NCBI RefSeq assembly: GCF_025380365.1 | Contig: NZ_JAOCQF010000003.1 | Coordinates: forward strand, 310,001-374,000 | Direction of reading: 5' to 3' | DNA: 64,000 nt | Origin: Albidovulum sediminis | Lineage (GTDB): Bacteria > Pseudomonadota > Alphaproteobacteria > Rhodobacterales > Rhodobacteraceae | Shown here: piece after piece, positions 1 through 12,822 of the stretch | How positions within the stretch are numbered: the first letter of the stretch is position 1 | How the letters are laid out: every line of letters starts with the position of its first letter | The notes under the pieces: model-generated | Databases searched by the model: none | Seen by the model: the letters and a program-made list of their open reading frames with translations, nothing else | What the model was told of the DNA's origin: nothing | Position numbers and translations under genes: made by a program

Positions 1-590
1 CATGCGTTCGTCGCGATGTTGAACAGAAGCGTCCGGGCGGCGTTGGTGGCGTCGGTCGCATGGACGCGCCCGCCGGTCAGGTTCCAGATCAGCCAGGTGT
101 CGACGGTGCCGAAGGCAAGCTCACCCCTCGCGGCCCGGTCGCGCGCGCCGGGGATGGTGTCGAGCAGCCACTTGAGCTTGGTGCCCGAGAAATACGGGTC
201 AAGCAGCAGCCCGGTGCGCGCGGAGATCATCGCCTCATGTCCGGCGGCCTTCAGGGCGGCGCAGGTGTCGGCGGTGCGCCGGTCCTGCCAGACGATGGCG
301 TTGTGCAGCGGCTTGCCGCTGGCTCGATCCCACAGAAGCGTCGTCTCACGCTGGTTGGTGATGCCGATCGCGGCGATATCCCCGGCGCCGGTCCCGGCCT
401 TTTCGATGGCCGCGCGCGCGGTCGCCGCGACGCTGGACCAAAGGTCGGCGGGATCATGTTCAACCCAGCCGGAGGCCGGGTAATGCTGCGGAAATTCTTC
501 CTGTGCCTGTGCCACCGGGCGCAGCGCGACGTCGAAGAGGATCGCGCGCGAGGATGTCGTGCCCTGGTCGATGGCTAGGATGTAGGTCAT
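1..590 (-). CDS. glpK: Glycerol kinase, N-terminal part (cut by window edge)
   Basis: The first 196 codons are present; the gene runs off the left edge. It begins [20 protein letters not shown], the phosphate-binding start of FGGY-family glycerol kinases, followed by the family segments WVEHDP, NQRETT and VWQDRRT. The enzyme phosphorylates glycerol to sn-glycerol 3-phosphate in the cytoplasm, supplying the substrate of GlpD. The ATG overlaps the stop codon of the upstream P1 peptidase (ATGA), so it is the last visible gene of the glycerol operon and probably translationally coupled. The catalytic C-terminal half cannot be assessed here. Confidence 0.95.
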   Translation of the reverse strand, partial: MTYILAIDQGTTSSRAILFDVALRPVAQAQEEFPQHYPASGWVEHDPADLWSSVAATARAAIEKAGTGAGDIAAIGITNQRETTLLWDRASGKPLHNAIVWQDRRTADTCAALKAAGHEAMISARTGLLLDPYFSGTKLKWLLDTIPGARDRAARGELAFGTVDTWLIWNLTGGRVHATDATNAARTLLFNIATNA

Positions 591-1726
591 GTCTGCTGCC
601 CTCCCTGCTTCACCGCGCCCCGCCCCTCTGAACCCAGCGCAGAAAGCGGCAGGGCGGGAACGAAATTGCCGTCGCGGCCGGTCATGTCGTCATTTGCGAT
701 CATGCTGTTCAGGATCGCCTCTTCTGTCGCCTGCACCACGGCCTCGAAGAAGGGATCGATATGCTCATCGGGAACGAAGCGGGCGGAGCAGAGGCGGGGC
801 TGGCCCTGCCCCGAAAGCGCGCTTCCCGCGGTCGAGAAGGCGAGGAAGATGTCGCCCGATCCGTGCCGCGCGATGCCGCCCAGCCGCCCCACGCCAAAGC
901 TGGCACGGCGGGCGAGCCGCTTCAGCTGATGCGGCAGGAACGGCGCGTCGGTGGCGATCACCGCGATGATCGAGCTCAGCTCCGGTGCGGGGGCATGGGT
1001 CGTCATCTCCGGCAGGCCGGGCAAACGGCCGACCCGGCGGCCAAGGACCGTCAGATCGGCGCGGGCGCCGAAATTGGCCTGGACGAAGACGCCAAGGTGA
1101 TAGTCGGCGTCGTAGGTCACGACGCGCGAGGCCGTGCCCGACCCCGCCTTGAAGCCGAAGCATTTCATCCCCGTGCCGCCGCCGACGCTGCCTTCCTCGA
1201 CGGGGCCGGCGGCAGCGCGGTCGATCGCCGCGATCACGTCCTCCTCCCGCACATGGAAGCCGTTGATGTCGTTCAGGAACCCGTCATAGGTCTCGGCCGC
1301 CACGGGCAGGGCGAAGTCGTCGCCCATCTGGTCCGGAAAACGCTGCGCCGCCCAGCGCACGGTCGCATCGCGCGCGGTTCCGCAGGAGTTGGTGTTGGTG
1401 ATGGTGATCGGCAGGCTCAGCTTGCCCGCCTCCTCGACGTAATGGCTTCCGGTCATCTCGCCGTTGCCGTTCAGGCTGAAGAGGCCCGCAAAGACCGGGT
1501 CCCAGACACGATCGACCGGGCGCGGCAGTATCGCCGTCACGCCGGTCCGCACCGGACCCCGGCCGACGCTCAGCCGGCCCTCGCCCCGGATCAGCGTGCT
1601 GTAGCCGACCGCAACGCCGGGAACGTCGGTGATCGCATTGAAGGGCCCTGGCGTTCCATCAAGGCGCAAGCCCACGCCGGCGGCGCGCAACTTGCCCGAG
1701 GGCGTGGTGATCCGGGGGGATGTCAT
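587..1726 (-). CDS. P1-family (S58, DmpA-like) aminopeptidase
   Basis: A 379-residue protein of the S58 N-terminal-nucleophile family (L-aminopeptidase/D-esterase DmpA, beta-peptidyl aminopeptidase BapA). Family signatures are [12 protein letters not shown] near residue 120, GSVGGGTGM near 180, and [12 protein letters not shown] near 290. The Gly-Ser in the last one is where DmpA-type precursors self-cleave and the new N-terminal Ser becomes the nucleophile. These enzymes remove N-terminal residues, including D- and beta-amino acids, from small peptides or amides. The start has a good ribosome site (AGAGGA). The stop overlaps the glpK start, and glpV ends about 106 bp upstream, so it lies inside the glycerol operon. 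No role in glycerol use is known to me; the true substrate is unknown. Confidence 0.88.
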   Translation of the reverse strand: MTSPRITTPSGKLRAAGVGLRLDGTPGPFNAITDVPGVAVGYSTLIRGEGRLSVGRGPVRTGVTAILPRPVDRVWDPVFAGLFSLNGNGEMTGSHYVEEAGKLSLPITITNTNSCGTARDATVRWAAQRFPDQMGDDFALPVAAETYDGFLNDINGFHVREEDVIAAIDRAAAGPVEEGSVGGGTGMKCFGFKAGSGTASRVVTYDADYHLGVFVQANFGARADLTVLGRRVGRLPGLPEMTTHAPAPELSSIIAVIATDAPFLPHQLKRLARRASFGVGRLGGIARHGSGDIFLAFSTAGSALSGQGQPRLCSARFVPDEHIDPFFEAVVQATEEAILNSMIANDDMTGRDGNFVPALPLSALGSEGRGAVKQGGQQT

Positions 1727-1793
1727 TCCTCTGTACGCTCCGTCGCCGATCCGGCAGCGAGTCTTTCAGGGGTTCGGAAAAATGGCAAAGCGA

Positions 1794-1821
1794 AAGGGCG
1801 AGGCGCAGGCGCCCCGCCCTT
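1794..1821 (-). terminator. Intercistronic hairpin after glpV
   Basis: The arms AAGGGCG/CGCCCTT and inner GGCGC/GCGCC form a strong stem in the glpV-peptidase gap. On the transcribed (minus) strand it is followed by a weak T-containing tract, TTCGCTTT. It may partially terminate transcription or protect the 3-prime end of glpV mRNA, which would keep the binding protein more abundant than downstream products. Confidence 0.55.
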
Positions 1822-1832
1822 CCGTCGATCAG

Positions 1833-3554
<1,722 letters not shown>

Positions 3555-3642
3555 CCTGTTTCCTCCCAGTTTGCGAGACGTCGGTTCGGCAGTTCGCCGG
3601 GGACGATGTTTCCTGCCGCCCCCGGCGGTTCGTGTGCCCGTT

Positions 3643-4065
3643 TCAGACCCAGCGGAAGACCGCTGCGGCATAGACGAGGCTGAGAGCGAAGGCGCCCCAA
3701 AGCGGCGCCCCCGCGAAGAAAAGCCAGGCCAGGTGGATGAACGCCGACCCAAGAAGGCTGATGAACAGCCGGTCGCCGCGCGTGGTCTCGATCCTGAGGA
3801 TGCCCAGGCGCGGCGTTTCCGGAAAGCGGATCGCCAGAATGGTGAAGGTGACCAGCAGGCTTGCGATCGACCAGAAGAAAAGCGCGACCGGCAGCGTCCA
3901 GGCCATCCAGCCCTGGGCGATCATCGGGGCGAACCAGTCGATGGCCCCCTCCTTGCGTGGCGCGAGGAGGACGAGCGCGGCAAGAGCCGTGCCCATGATG
4001 GCGGCGGCGCCGATCGTTATGGCGCCCCAGTTAGCCCGGCGCGAAGGGCCGGCGGTGTCGGTCAT
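3643..4065 (-). CDS. DUF2160 small membrane protein of the glycerol transporter operon
   Basis: About 140 residues with three or four hydrophobic segments (around 20-40, 50-80 and 105-140), as in the DUF2160 family that recurs in glycerol ABC operons between glpQ and glpV. The start lies in a GTG-ATG pair immediately after the glpQ coding sequence; ATG at 4065 overlaps the glpQ stop (TGATG) and has GGGAGGGTG upstream, but GTG at 4068 is also possible. It is probably an accessory membrane subunit of the importer; its exact role is unknown. The sequence is typical of the family and not degraded. Confidence 0.85.
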   Translation of the reverse strand: MTDTAGPSRRANWGAITIGAAAIMGTALAALVLLAPRKEGAIDWFAPMIAQGWMAWTLPVALFFWSIASLLVTFTILAIRFPETPRLGILRIETTRGDRLFISLLGSAFIHLAWLFFAGAPLWGAFALSLVYAAAVFRWV

Positions 4066-4867
4066 CACACCCTCCCCAGGGCGAAGCCCTTGGCGATGTA
4101 GTTGCGGACGAAGTAGATCACGAGAGCACCGGGCACGATGGTCAGCACGCCCGCCGCCGCCAGCACCCCCCAGTCCATGCCGGAGGCCGACACGGTGCGG
4201 GTCATCGTCGCTGCGATCGGCTTCGCGTTCACCGAGGTCAGGGTGCGCGACAGCAGCAGCTCGACCCAGGAGAACATGAAGCAGAAGAAGGCGGCGACGC
4301 CGATGCCGGAGGCGATCAGCGGCATGAAGATCTTCACGAAGAAGCGCGGGAACGAATAGCCGTCGATATAGGCGGTCTCGTCGATCTCCTTCGGGACGCC
4401 GCGCATGAAGCCTTCCAGGATCCAGACGGCCAGCGGCACGTTGAACAGGCAGTGCGCCAGCGCGACGGCGATGTGGGTGTCGAACAGGCCCACGCTGGAA
4501 TAAAGCTGGAAGAACGGCAGCGCGAAGACGGCCGGCGGCGCCATGCGGTTCGTCAAGAGCCAGAAGAACAGGTGCTTGTCGCCCATGAAGCTGTAGCGGC
4601 TGAAGGCATAGGCCGCGGGCAGCGCGACGGTGATCGAGATCACCGTGTTCATGACCACGTAGATGATCGAGTTGACGTATCCCATGTACCAGCTCGGATC
4701 CGTCAGGATGACCAGGTAGTTGCGGAAGGTCAGGTCGTTGGGGATGAGCGTGAAGGACGAGGTGATCTCGGTGTTCGTCTTCAAACTCATGTTCACGAGC
4801 CAGTAGATCGGCACCAGCAGGAACAGCAGATAAAGGGTCATCACGACCGGGGACGATTTCAGACGCA

Positions 4868-4868
<1 letters not shown>
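4065..4868 (-). CDS. glpQ: Glycerol ABC transporter permease
   Basis: A 267-residue MalG-type inner-membrane permease with about six transmembrane segments. The EAA-loop region reads EIDETAYIDGYSFPRFF near residues 165-181 and contacts the ATPase subunits. The ATG at 4868 overlaps the glpP stop (ATGA); an open frame continues upstream but merely runs through glpP in another frame. It pairs with GlpP to form the translocation path for glycerol. The FVRNYIAKGFALGRV C-terminus is typical of binding-protein-dependent sugar and polyol permeases. Confidence 0.92.
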
Positions 4869-6815
<1,947 letters not shown>

Positions 6816-6816
<1 letters not shown>

Positions 6817-7919
6817 CAGGCTGCCCCCTTCAGTTCCGCCGAGGCATAGGCGGCAGGGGCGGCAAGGCGCCCGTCGGCATGGAAGATGTAGATATGGGCG
6901 GGATCGAGCCAGACGCTGACGCGCGATCCTGGCGCGAGGTCGTGCACGCCATGCACCAGCCCAACCCAGCGGTCGGTTCCATGGCCGATGTGGACGAAGG
7001 TTTCCGATCCGGTGATCTCGGTCACGCCCAGGGCGCACTGGAACTCGACCGCCTGGCCCGAATGCCGGTTCAGCTCGAGGTGGTTGGCGCGGAAGCCCGC
7101 GACATAGCGCCCGTCGGGAAGCGCGGCAAAGGCGCCGTCGGCCGGGGCGTTGGCACGCTCGCCGAAGGTGATCCGGTGGCCATCCTTGAAGCAGGACACG
7201 AAATTCATCGGCGGATCGCTGAAAACCCGTGCGGTGACCATGTCGGTCGGCTGTCGGTAGACGGCGGGCGTGGGGCCGAACTGGGTCACCCGCCCTTCCC
7301 AGAGCGTCGCGGTATTGCCGCCCAGAAGCAGGGCTTCCTCCGGTTCGGTCGTGGCATAGACGAATATGGCCCCGCTCGCCTCGAAGATGCGCGGGATCTC
7401 GACCCGCAGTTCCTCGCGCAGCTTGTAGTCGAGGTTGGCCAGCGGTTCATCGAGGAGGACAAGCCCCGCGCCCTTGACCAGAGCACGCGCCAGCGCGCAG
7501 CGCTGCTGCTGGCCGCCCGAAAGCTCCAGCGGCTTGCGCTCCAGCATCGGCGTCAGGCGCATCAGGTCCGCCGTCTCGCGCACCCGGCGGTCGATCTCGC
7601 TGGCCGGGCGACCCTCGACCCTGAGGGGTGAGGCGATGTTCTCGTAGACCGAAAGGCCGGGGTAGTTGATGAACTGCTGATAGACCATGGCAACGCCGCG
7701 ATCCTGCACGCGGACCCCGGTCACGTCGCTGCCGTCCCACAGGATGCGACCCTGCGACGGCACGTCGAGCCCCGCCATCAGCCGCATGAGCGATGTCTTG
7801 CCCGAAAGCGTGGGGCCAAGCAGCACGTTCATCGTGCCCTTCTGCAGCGTCAGGTTCGTCGGATGGATGTGAACCCTTCCGCCGACGATCCTGGAAACTG
7901 CCTGCAACTCAAGCGCCAT
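6816..7919 (-). CDS. glpS: Glycerol ABC transporter ATPase (no switch histidine)
   Basis: A 367-residue MalK-like ATPase. Walker A is a variant (GPTLSGKTS, with Leu for the second Gly). The Q-loop is VYQQFINYP, the signature is intact (LSGGQQQRCALARAL), and Walker B is LVLLDEPLANLD. The H-loop reads YATTEPEEA, with Thr where the histidine normally sits. The C-terminal TOBE/MOP-like region carries the ERANAPADG and VSVWLDPAHIYIF segments. The start has AGGAACGAG upstream. It lies 10 bp after glpD and overlaps glpT by four bases. In a GlpS-GlpT heterodimer only one composite ATP site would be canonical. Confidence 0.92.
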
Positions 7920-7929
7920 ACTCTCGTTC

Positions 7930-9528
7930 CTATTCCGCGGCCGGGACGGCGGCCCGGGCTCTCGTCATGTGGTTCTCCAGCGCGGCGATCTGGTCCTCGG
8001 TCATCCGTAGGCCCAGCTTTGTCCGACGCCAGACGATGTCGGCCGCGTGCCGGGCCCATTCCTTGCCCATCAGCCAGCGCGCCTCCGCCTCGGTCAGCGT
8101 GGCGCCGAAGTCACGGCCGAGGTCGGCCATGGACGCGGCGCCGCCCAGAACCGCGAAGGCCTCGGTTCCGTAGGCGCGGACCAGCCGAGCGGCGTGATAG
8201 TCCGAAAGGAACGGATACTGCACCCTCAGCCGCGCCAGCAGGTCCGCCACGCCGTCCTGAGGAAAATCGCCGCCCGGCAACGGCACGCGGGCCGTCCACC
8301 GGCCCTTCAGGCCGGGAAAGAACGGGGTGATCTTCTCCATCGCGCTTTCGGCAAGGCGGCGATAGGTGGTGATCTTGCCGCCGAAGACATTCAAGAGCGG
8401 CGGGCCATCCGCATCGACGGACAGGACATAGTCGCGCGTCGCTGCCGTGGCCGATTTCGCCCCGTCATTGTAAAGCGGCCGCACACCGGAATAGGTCCAG
8501 ACCACATCTTCCGCGGTCACCGGCCGTGCGAAGTACTTCGAGGCGAAGGCCAGCAGGTAGTCCCGTTCCTCTTCCGTACAGCGCGCCTCGGACGGCTTGC
8601 CCTGATGGTCCTTGTCGGTGGTGCCGATCAGGGTAAAGTCCTGTTCGTAGGGAATGGCGAAGATGATCCGCCCATCCTCTCCCTGGAAGAAATAGCAGCG
8701 GTCGTGGTCGAACAGGCGGCGCGTCACGATGTGGCTTCCGCGGACCAGCCGGACACCCTCGGTCGACCTGATGCGGGCGACGTTGCGGATCACATCTTCG
8801 ACCCAGGGGCCGCCGGCGTTCACCAGCATCTTCGCGCGGAAGGTCTGGCGGCCGCCCTCGCCCTCGGTCAGGATTTCCCAGTGGTCCCCCGTGTGGTCCC
8901 CCGTGCGCGTGGCGGAGATCACGCGCGTGCCGACCATGATCTTCGCGCCCCGCGCCTCGGCATCGCGGGCATTCAGCACGACAAGGCGCGAATCCTCGAC
9001 CCAGCAGTCGGAGTATTCATAGGCGCGGCGGAAACGCGGCTGCAGCGGCTTGCCCGCGGGGTCGGTGGACAGGTCCAGGGTGCGGGTGGCGGGAAGGATC
9101 TTGCGCCCGCCCATGGTGTCGTAAAGGAAAAGGCCCAGCCGGATCATCCAGGCCGGGCGGCGCCCCTTCATCCAGGGCATGAAAAGCCCCAGAAGACGCC
9201 CCGCCGGCGTATCGCTTTCGAAGCGCATGCCCGCATGATAGGGCAGAACGAAGCGCATCGGCCAGGAGATGTGCGGCATCGCGACCAGCAGCGTCTCGCG
9301 CTCTTCCAGCGCCTCGCGCACCAAGCGGAATTCGAAGTACTCAAGATAGCGCAGGCCGCCGTGAAAGAGCTTCGTCGAGGCAGATGATGTTGCCTGCGCA
9401 AGGTCGCCCTGCTCGGCCAGAAGGACGGAAAGACCGCGCCCCGCAGCATCGCGCGCGATCCCGCATCCGTTGATGCCGCCACCGATGATGAACAGATCGG
9501 CCATCTCGGGCCGCCGCGCATCCGCCAC
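7930..9528 (-). CDS. glpD: Glycerol-3-phosphate dehydrogenase, FAD-dependent
   Basis: About 532 residues. The N-terminal FAD-binding motif IIGGGINGCGIARDAAGRG, the STKLFHGGLRYLE segment and the C-terminal helical domain are typical of aerobic GlpD. It oxidises sn-glycerol 3-phosphate to dihydroxyacetone phosphate and passes electrons to ubiquinone at the inner membrane. I prefer the GTG start at 9528, because GGGGGAGG lies 8 bp upstream; ATG at 9504 (MADLFIIGGG) is eight codons downstream and also plausible. It is the first gene of the glycerol operon, divergent from glpR. Uptake, kinase and dehydrogenase in one operon make a full route from glycerol to triose phosphate. Confidence 0.94.
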   Translation of the reverse strand: MADARRPEMADLFIIGGGINGCGIARDAAGRGLSVLLAEQGDLAQATSSASTKLFHGGLRYLEYFEFRLVREALEERETLLVAMPHISWPMRFVLPYHAGMRFESDTPAGRLLGLFMPWMKGRRPAWMIRLGLFLYDTMGGRKILPATRTLDLSTDPAGKPLQPRFRRAYEYSDCWVEDSRLVVLNARDAEARGAKIMVGTRVISATRTGDHTGDHWEILTEGEGGRQTFRAKMLVNAGGPWVEDVIRNVARIRSTEGVRLVRGSHIVTRRLFDHDRCYFFQGEDGRIIFAIPYEQDFTLIGTTDKDHQGKPSEARCTEEERDYLLAFASKYFARPVTAEDVVWTYSGVRPLYNDGAKSATAATRDYVLSVDADGPPLLNVFGGKITTYRRLAESAMEKITPFFPGLKGRWTARVPLPGGDFPQDGVADLLARLRVQYPFLSDYHAARLVRAYGTEAFAVLGGAASMADLGRDFGATLTEAEARWLMGKEWARHAADIVWRRTKLGLRMTEDQIAALENHMTRARAAVPAAE

Positions 9529-9605
9529 GTCGCAATCCTCCCCCGAAGAGACTTTGCCCTTCCGGTCGCGACCATGCACCGAAGCGAAGCGGGGCGTCAA
9601 TCGTA

Positions 9606-9644
9606 AATGTTCGCTATTGCGCGCTTTCATCAAAAGCGAGCATA
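9606..9644. promoter_or_regulatory. Putative GlpR half-sites between glpD and glpR
   Basis: AATGTTCGCT at 9606-9615 and AGCGAGCATA at 9635-9644 form an imperfect inverted repeat with a 19-bp spacer. They match 9/10 and 8/10 bases of the E. coli GlpR half-operators (WATGTTCGWT and its complement). A second palindrome, CGCTTT-N5-AAAGCG at 9622-9638, lies between and overlaps the right arm. Position in the divergent promoter region supports a role as GlpR operators for both genes. Confidence 0.55.
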
Positions 9645-9805
9645 GTAGAATTAATTCCGGTGCGTTTCCGGGCGTTCGAGACACGCCATGCTGCGCCGCG
9701 AAAGAAAACGAATGCTGGCGCAGCATGACCCGCCCGACCCGCGGAACCATGGGATCGGGGCGCGACGGGGGTGCTGTCCGGCCGAACGGCAGGGGAGACG
9801 GAAGC

Positions 9806-10573
9806 TTGGCCCTCAACATTCGCCAAAGCGAGATTCTCGAGATCGCGCGGACCGAGGGGCGCGTGATCGTGGAGGATCTGGCGCAGCGGTTCGACGTCAC
9901 CCTGCAGACGATCCGGCGCGACCTGACCGAGTTGTCCGAAGCCGGGTTTCTGGATCGCGTCCATGGCGGCGCGGTCGCGCGCACGGGCGTGGTGAACATC
10001 GGCTACGAACAGCGGCGACGCATGAACGAAGGCGCCAAGGCCGCCATCGCCAAGGCCTGTGCGGCCGAGATCCCCGACAACTCCTCTCTGATCCTCAACC
10101 TCGGCACCACCACTGAGGCCGTCGCGCACGAGCTTCTGCATCACCAGAACATCACCGTCGTGACCAATAACATGAACGTGGCCAACATCCTTCTGGCCAA
10201 CCCGAGTTGCGAGATCATGGTGGCGGGCGGCGCCCTGCGCCGATCTGATGGCGGACTGGTGGGCGATCTGACCACGCAGTTCTTCGAGCAGTTCAAGGTC
10301 GATTTCGCGATCGTCGGCACCTCGGCGCTGGACCACGACGGCGACATGCTCGACTTCGACCTGGTCGAGGTGCGGGTCAGCCGCGCGATCCTGCGCCAGG
10401 CCCGGCGCTCGTTCCTGGTCACCGACCACTCGAAGCTTGGCCGTTCCGCCCCCGCGCGGATCGCCTCGCTCTCCGAGATCGACACCGTCTTCACCGACCG
10501 GCCGCTGCCCGCCGATCTGGACGAACGCTGCCGGCAATGGTCAACCCGGGTCGTGATCGCCCCGCAGGCCTGA
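9806..10573 (+). CDS. glpR: DeoR-family glycerol regulon repressor
   Basis: A 255-residue regulator. The DeoR helix-turn-helix covers about residues 5-58 (RQSEILEIARTEGRVIVEDL, then VTLQTIRRDLTELSEAGFLDRVHGGA). The sugar-phosphate sensor domain follows, with NLGTTTEAVAHEL, TNNMNVANILL and TDHSKLGR. I chose a TTG start because AGGGGAGACGG lies just upstream and the length matches GlpR; an in-frame ATG at 9749 would add a low-complexity 19-residue extension. GlpR-type proteins repress until glycerol 3-phosphate binds. It is divergent from glpD with candidate operators between. Confidence 0.9.
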   Translation: MALNIRQSEILEIARTEGRVIVEDLAQRFDVTLQTIRRDLTELSEAGFLDRVHGGAVARTGVVNIGYEQRRRMNEGAKAAIAKACAAEIPDNSSLILNLGTTTEAVAHELLHHQNITVVTNNMNVANILLANPSCEIMVAGGALRRSDGGLVGDLTTQFFEQFKVDFAIVGTSALDHDGDMLDFDLVEVRVSRAILRQARRSFLVTDHSKLGRSAPARIASLSEIDTVFTDRPLPADLDERCRQWSTRVVIAPQA

Positions 10574-10610
10574 ACCCGGGCACAGCAGCCCTTCGGGCCG
10601 CCCTTCCCCC

Positions 10611-10639
10611 TTGCCAACCGGGCCCTCCCCGGCTATAGG
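10611..10639 (+). promoter_or_regulatory. Sigma-70-type promoter for rpmI-rplT
   Basis: TTGCCA at 10611-10616 and TATAGG at 10634-10639 are separated by exactly 17 bp, about 80 bp before the rpmI start. This is a close match to a housekeeping promoter. Confidence 0.6.
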
Positions 10640-10716
10640 GCGCCTCTCGAATACCCTGCGGGGCCGGCCAAGTGGCATTGCCGAGTCGCGCATTCACGTC
10701 TGACCAGGAGATGAAA

Positions 10717-10917
10717 ATGCCCAAGATGAAGACCAAATCCGCTGCGAAGAAGCGGTTCAAGATGACGGCCTCTGGCCGCGTCAAGGCGGGTGTCGCCGGC
10801 AAGCGTCACGGCATGATCAAGCGTTCGACGGACTTTATCCGCAAGGCGACGGGCACCATGCTCCTCTCCGACCCGGATGCGAAGATCGTCAAGAAATACA
10901 TGCCCTACGACCGCTGA
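10717..10917 (+). CDS. rpmI: Ribosomal protein bL35
   Basis: 66 residues starting [20 protein letters not shown], the diagnostic beginning of bL35. It is highly basic, as expected for an rRNA-binding large-subunit protein. An in-frame ATG lies six bases upstream, but the AGGAG site is correctly spaced only for the ATG at 10717. It precedes rplT by 12 bp in the usual rpmI-rplT arrangement. infC is not adjacent in this window, and the pair has its own promoter. Confidence 0.97.
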   Translation: MPKMKTKSAAKKRFKMTASGRVKAGVAGKRHGMIKRSTDFIRKATGTMLLSDPDAKIVKKYMPYDR

Positions 10918-10929
10918 GGAGCCAGACAC

Positions 10930-11292
10930 ATGTCCCGCGTTAAATCCGGCGTCGTCACGCACGCCCGTCACCGCAAGGTCATCAAGAAGGCGAAGGGCTA
11001 CTACGCCGCCCGTTCGCGCAACTTCCGCACCGCCACGCAGGCGGTCGACAAGGCGCAACAGTACGCCACCCGCGACCGGAAGACGCGCAAGCGCAACTTC
11101 CGCGCGCTGTGGATCCAGCGCATTAACGCCGCCGTCCGCGCCATCGACGAGACGCTGACCTATTCGCGCTTCGTCAACGCGCTCTCCAAGGCTGGGATCG
11201 AGGTCGACCGCAAGGTTCTGGCCGATCTGGCCGTGCACGAACCCGCGGCGTTTGGCGCCATCGTCGAAAAGGCGAAGGCCGCGCTCGCGTAA
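10930..11292 (+). CDS. rplT: Ribosomal protein bL20
   Basis: 120 residues starting [20 protein letters not shown], with the conserved [13 protein letters not shown] and [20 protein letters not shown] segments. It is an early-assembly large-subunit protein that binds 23S rRNA and in many bacteria represses its own operon. GAGGAG precedes the ATG. A strong terminator follows, so pheS is probably expressed separately. Confidence 0.97.
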   Translation: MSRVKSGVVTHARHRKVIKKAKGYYAARSRNFRTATQAVDKAQQYATRDRKTRKRNFRALWIQRINAAVRAIDETLTYSRFVNALSKAGIEVDRKVLADLAVHEPAAFGAIVEKAKAALA

Positions 11293-11316
11293 TCTCTCAT
11301 TCCGAGGGACAGTCGG

Positions 11317-11357
11317 AACCCCGCGAGTGCCGGAAAGGCGCCGCGGGGTTTTGTTTT
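11317..11357 (+). terminator. Rho-independent terminator after rplT
   Basis: A 9-bp perfect stem, AACCCCGCG (11317-11325) with CGCGGGGTT (11342-11350), is followed by TTGTTTT. It lies 24 bp after the rplT stop. Confidence 0.85.
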
Positions 11358-11433
11358 GGCGGTCGCCGGCGGGCGACTTGCAATCGGGGGCTTCTGTGGT
11401 AGCACAGGGCCCGGATTTTCGAAGGGCCGAAAG

Positions 11434-12516
11434 ATGGACGGTTTGGACGCGCTGAAGGGCAAATACCTGGACGGGATCGCCGGGGCGGGCGATGAGGCCG
11501 CGCTGGAGGAACTGCGCGTCGCGGCGCTTGGCAAGAAGGGCGAGATCAGCCTGAAGATGCGGGAGCTTGGGCAGATGGACCCGTCCGCGCGTCAGGCGGC
11601 GGGCGCCGCGCTGAACCGCCTGAAGGACGAGATCGACGCGGCATTGCGCGCCCGCAAGGCGGGGCTGGCCGATGCGGCGCTGGATGCGCGGCTCAAGGCC
11701 GAATGGCTGGACGTGACGCTGCCGGGCCGCCCGCGCCGTCAGGGCACCATCCACCCCGTCAGCCAGGTGACCGAGGAGGTCACGGCGATCTTCGCCGACA
11801 TGGGCTTTGCCGTCGCCGAAGGCCCGCAGATCGAGGATGACTGGCACAACTTCGACGCGCTGAACATCCCGCCGGAACACCCCGCGCGGCAGGAACACGA
11901 CACCTTCTTCATGGCGCGGGCCGAGGGCGACACCCGCCCGCCCCACGTCCTGCGCACCCACACCAGCCCCGTGCAGATCCGCGCCATGGCATCGCAAGGC
12001 GCGCCGATCCGCGTCATCGCGCCGGGCCGCGTCTACCGCATGGACATGGACCAGACCCACACGCCGATGTTCCATCAGGTCGAGGGGCTGGCCATCGACC
12101 GCGACATCTCCATGGCCAACCTGAAATGGGTGCTGGAGGAATTCTGCCGGTCCTTCTTCGAGGTGGACAGCGTCGAACTGCGCTTCCGCGCCAGCCACTT
12201 CCCCTTCACCGAACCCTCGGCCGAGGTCGATATCCGCTGTTCCTGGGAAGGCGGGCAGCTGAAGATCGGCGAGGGCGACAAGTGGATGGAGATCCTCGGT
12301 TCCGGCATGGTCCACCCCAAGGTGCTGGCGGCGGCGGGCGTGGACCCGACCGAATGGCAGGGCTTCGCGTTCGGCATGGGCATCGACCGGCTGGCGATGC
12401 TGAAATACGGGATTCCGGATTTGCGGGCGTTCTTTGAGAGCGACCTGAGGTGGCTCAGGCACTACGGCTTCGCGGCGCTGGATATGCCGACGGTGGCCGG
12501 GGGGTTGAGCAGGTGA
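11434..12516 (+). CDS. pheS: Phenylalanyl-tRNA synthetase alpha subunit
   Basis: A 360-residue class II synthetase subunit. Residues 1-90 are the N-terminal coiled-coil domain that contacts tRNA. Motif 2 lies around [20 protein letters not shown], and motif 3 is [18 protein letters not shown] near residues 315-332. It forms the alpha2-beta2 enzyme with PheT and charges tRNA-Phe. An open extension upstream lacks homology. pheT is normally adjacent, but here about 380 bp carrying an antisense ORF and a palindromic repeat intervene. I saw no Phe-rich leader peptide. Confidence 0.97.
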   Translation: MDGLDALKGKYLDGIAGAGDEAALEELRVAALGKKGEISLKMRELGQMDPSARQAAGAALNRLKDEIDAALRARKAGLADAALDARLKAEWLDVTLPGRPRRQGTIHPVSQVTEEVTAIFADMGFAVAEGPQIEDDWHNFDALNIPPEHPARQEHDTFFMARAEGDTRPPHVLRTHTSPVQIRAMASQGAPIRVIAPGRVYRMDMDQTHTPMFHQVEGLAIDRDISMANLKWVLEEFCRSFFEVDSVELRFRASHFPFTEPSAEVDIRCSWEGGQLKIGEGDKWMEILGSGMVHPKVLAAAGVDPTEWQGFAFGMGIDRLAMLKYGIPDLRAFFESDLRWLRHYGFAALDMPTVAGGLSR

Positions 12517-12520
12517 GTGG

Positions 12521-12745
12521 TTACATATCCCCCTTTACCTTCAGCCAAACCAGCCCCGTACAAATCGCGAGAAGCATGACCAACCCCGCTATCTTGTCGA
12601 AGGGTGGTCCCAGTAGGAATCCGAGGCACAGCAAGCCGCTACCGATCGCCCAACTAATAAAGGCTCCTCGTAATTTCGGATCGCCGAATCTGGCGATCGC
12701 CGCGCAGACAATGAAGACAAATCCAGAATATATCGCCCACTCCAT
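12521..12745 (-). CDS. Small hypothetical membrane protein between pheS and pheT
   Basis: 74 residues from the ATG at 12745 (GGGAAAG upstream), starting MEWAIYSGFVFIVCAAIARF. There are two or three hydrophobic stretches (about 3-18, 27-43 and 50-67) separated by short charged turns (GDPKLRG) and ending KVKGDM. A longer form starting at 12793 would add 16 residues without clear signal. I recognise no family. It is convergent with pheS (4 bp apart), and the local sequence looks less GC-rich than the neighbours, suggesting acquired DNA. The balanced hydrophobic pattern supports a real protein, but it could be a remnant. Confidence 0.5.
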   Translation of the reverse strand: MEWAIYSGFVFIVCAAIARFGDPKLRGAFISWAIGSGLLCLGFLLGPPFDKIAGLVMLLAICTGLVWLKVKGDM

Positions 12746-12822
12746 GACTTTCCCGTGCAATTCGCTTCGAACTGCGCAGCATGGTAATGGCACCGCTGGT
12801 CAAACCAAGAGAAATCCAACGC

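Noticed and set aside
11293-11433. Phe-rich leader peptide attenuator before pheS
   Set aside because: The hairpin there is a simple terminator after rplT; no short ORF rich in Phe codons precedes pheS.
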